Shown in pieces: positions 32,572 to 32,955 of a DNA stretch of 32,955 nt; the stretch's first letter is position 1; every line of letters begins with the position of its first letter. Under the pieces are notes generated by a model, which searched no databases, was not told the origin of the DNA, and was given only the letters and a program-made list of their open reading frames with translations. A program made the position numbers and the translations under genes. The DNA comes from Bondarzewia mesenterica (lineage: Eukaryota; Basidiomycota; Agaricomycetes; Russulales; Bondarzewiaceae). The stretch lies in assembly GCA_004802705.1 (NCBI GenBank), contig SGPL01000373.1, positions 1 to 32,955 on the forward strand. Reading direction: 5' to 3'.

Positions 32572-32955
32572 TCAACTTCCATACTGCGAAATCACAATCC
32601 CCTCCGCTTCCTCTTCATCGACGGAATTCCCAAGGGAGGTGTTTTGGATCCAATGACACTCCTTGCCCACCGTCCAGAACGGCTTTAGTCTCCGGACCGC
32701 TGCGATCGCCCGGTCACTGGTGCGAGGGTGTTCCGACAGGAGGTCGTGAGACGCAAGCAGGAAAGCATATTTGTCCTTGTCCTCAAGCATGATTCCTTTA
32801 TAGACGGTACCCGAGCAGCCGTAGGCATAGATGTTGTAACGTGGATGGACAAGTTTGGTCCGCGCCTCAGCGNCCGACCGGAGCTTGCGCCTTGCCACCT
32901 GTTTGATGTCGACTCTCGAAGGCGATGTCTGTGTATCGTCTTGTGTGTGCAAATT
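32572..32955 (-). CDS. P-loop NTPase / nuclease-like protein, copy C (3' end only)
   Basis: The last 125 or so codons of the same gene as copies A and B, ending SQYGS at 32572. It keeps the blocks KLVHPRYNIYAYGCSGTVYKG, LASHDLLSEHPRT and AIAAVRRLKP. Compared with A and B it has small in-frame losses (shorter after VDIKQ, one residue missing at KECHW). The rest, including the nuclease-like strand and NTPase, lies beyond the window, so intactness cannot be judged. One N at 32872. Confidence 0.6.
   Translation of the reverse strand, partial: NLHTQDDTQTSPSRVDIKQVARRKLRSXAEARTKLVHPRYNIYAYGCSGTVYKGIMLEDKDKYAFLLASHDLLSEHPRTSDRAIAAVRRLKPFWTVGKECHWIQNTSLGNSVDEEEAEGIVISQYGS

Larger units (their letters stand above)
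31860..32955. repeat. copy C of the duplicated block (partial, runs off the window)
   Basis: It matches 20972-22102 in the same orientation: CHAT tail, spacer, then the 3' exon of the NTPase gene. The right end is cut by the window. Confidence 0.85.

Noticed and set aside
1..32955. CRISPR array, operon or bacterial-type features
   Set aside because: No regularly spaced short repeats and no ribosome-binding-site organisation; spliced genes show the DNA is eukaryotic.

Overview
The window looks like draft-assembly nuclear DNA of a filamentous basidiomycete, most likely an Agaricomycete. Genes are split by many short introns (about 50-90 bp, GT..AG), and the families are typical of that group: a GMC oxidoreductase, cytochromes P450, an orphan seven-helix membrane protein, a Rds1-like ferritin-fold secreted protein, a fungal GST and a CHAT-domain relic. 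The organism assignment is inference from gene structure and family content. No bacterial, viral, tRNA or rRNA gene was recognised.

Left part (1-17.7 kb) is a patchwork of apparently intact genes and decaying ones. In order: a truncated glutamine-synthetase-like gene (-), an intact 578-residue GMC oxidoreductase (-), about 1.6 kb of gene-free DNA holding a degenerate tandem repeat, an intact 356-residue seven-helix protein (+), the 3' relic of an amino-acid permease (+), a nearly intact MUP1-type amino-acid permease with a one-base frameshift in a seven-base homopolymer (-), the 3' relic of a P450 (-), relics of a transporter-like membrane protein (-), an ammonium-transporter pseudogene with several independent lesions (-), and an intact secreted ferritin-like protein (+). 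Several members (glutamine synthetase-like, ammonium transporter, two amino-acid permeases) concern nitrogen uptake or assimilation. They are not arranged as an obvious co-regulated cluster, and most are broken.

Right part (18.8-33 kb) is a repeat-dominated accessory region. It holds three diverged copies (A about 21.1-24.9 kb, B about 27.5-31.3 kb, C entering at 31.7 kb and running off the end) of a multi-exon minus-strand gene. The protein has a P-loop NTPase with clear Walker A and B motifs and a C-terminal part with a restriction-endonuclease-like QxK strand. This architecture recalls the Crinkler/CR-type NTPase-nuclease families expanded in some fungi, a family assignment made from motif layout only. 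Copies A and B each carry their own frameshift. The 3' ends of A and C abut the 3' end of a CHAT-protease-domain relic in tail-to-tail orientation. An intact GST gene lies inside the A block but is missing from C, so C looks like a duplicate of A with an internal deletion of about 2 kb. A P450 gene that lacks its N-terminal part is caught between A and B.

The 5' half of copy B (about 30.06-31.26 kb) is peppered with single Ns, suggesting that reads from several near-identical copies were merged there. One-base frameshifts in otherwise clean genes may therefore be assembly errors. Those in the ammonium transporter and CHAT relics cannot all be, because these also have in-frame stops, a duplication and a deletion.
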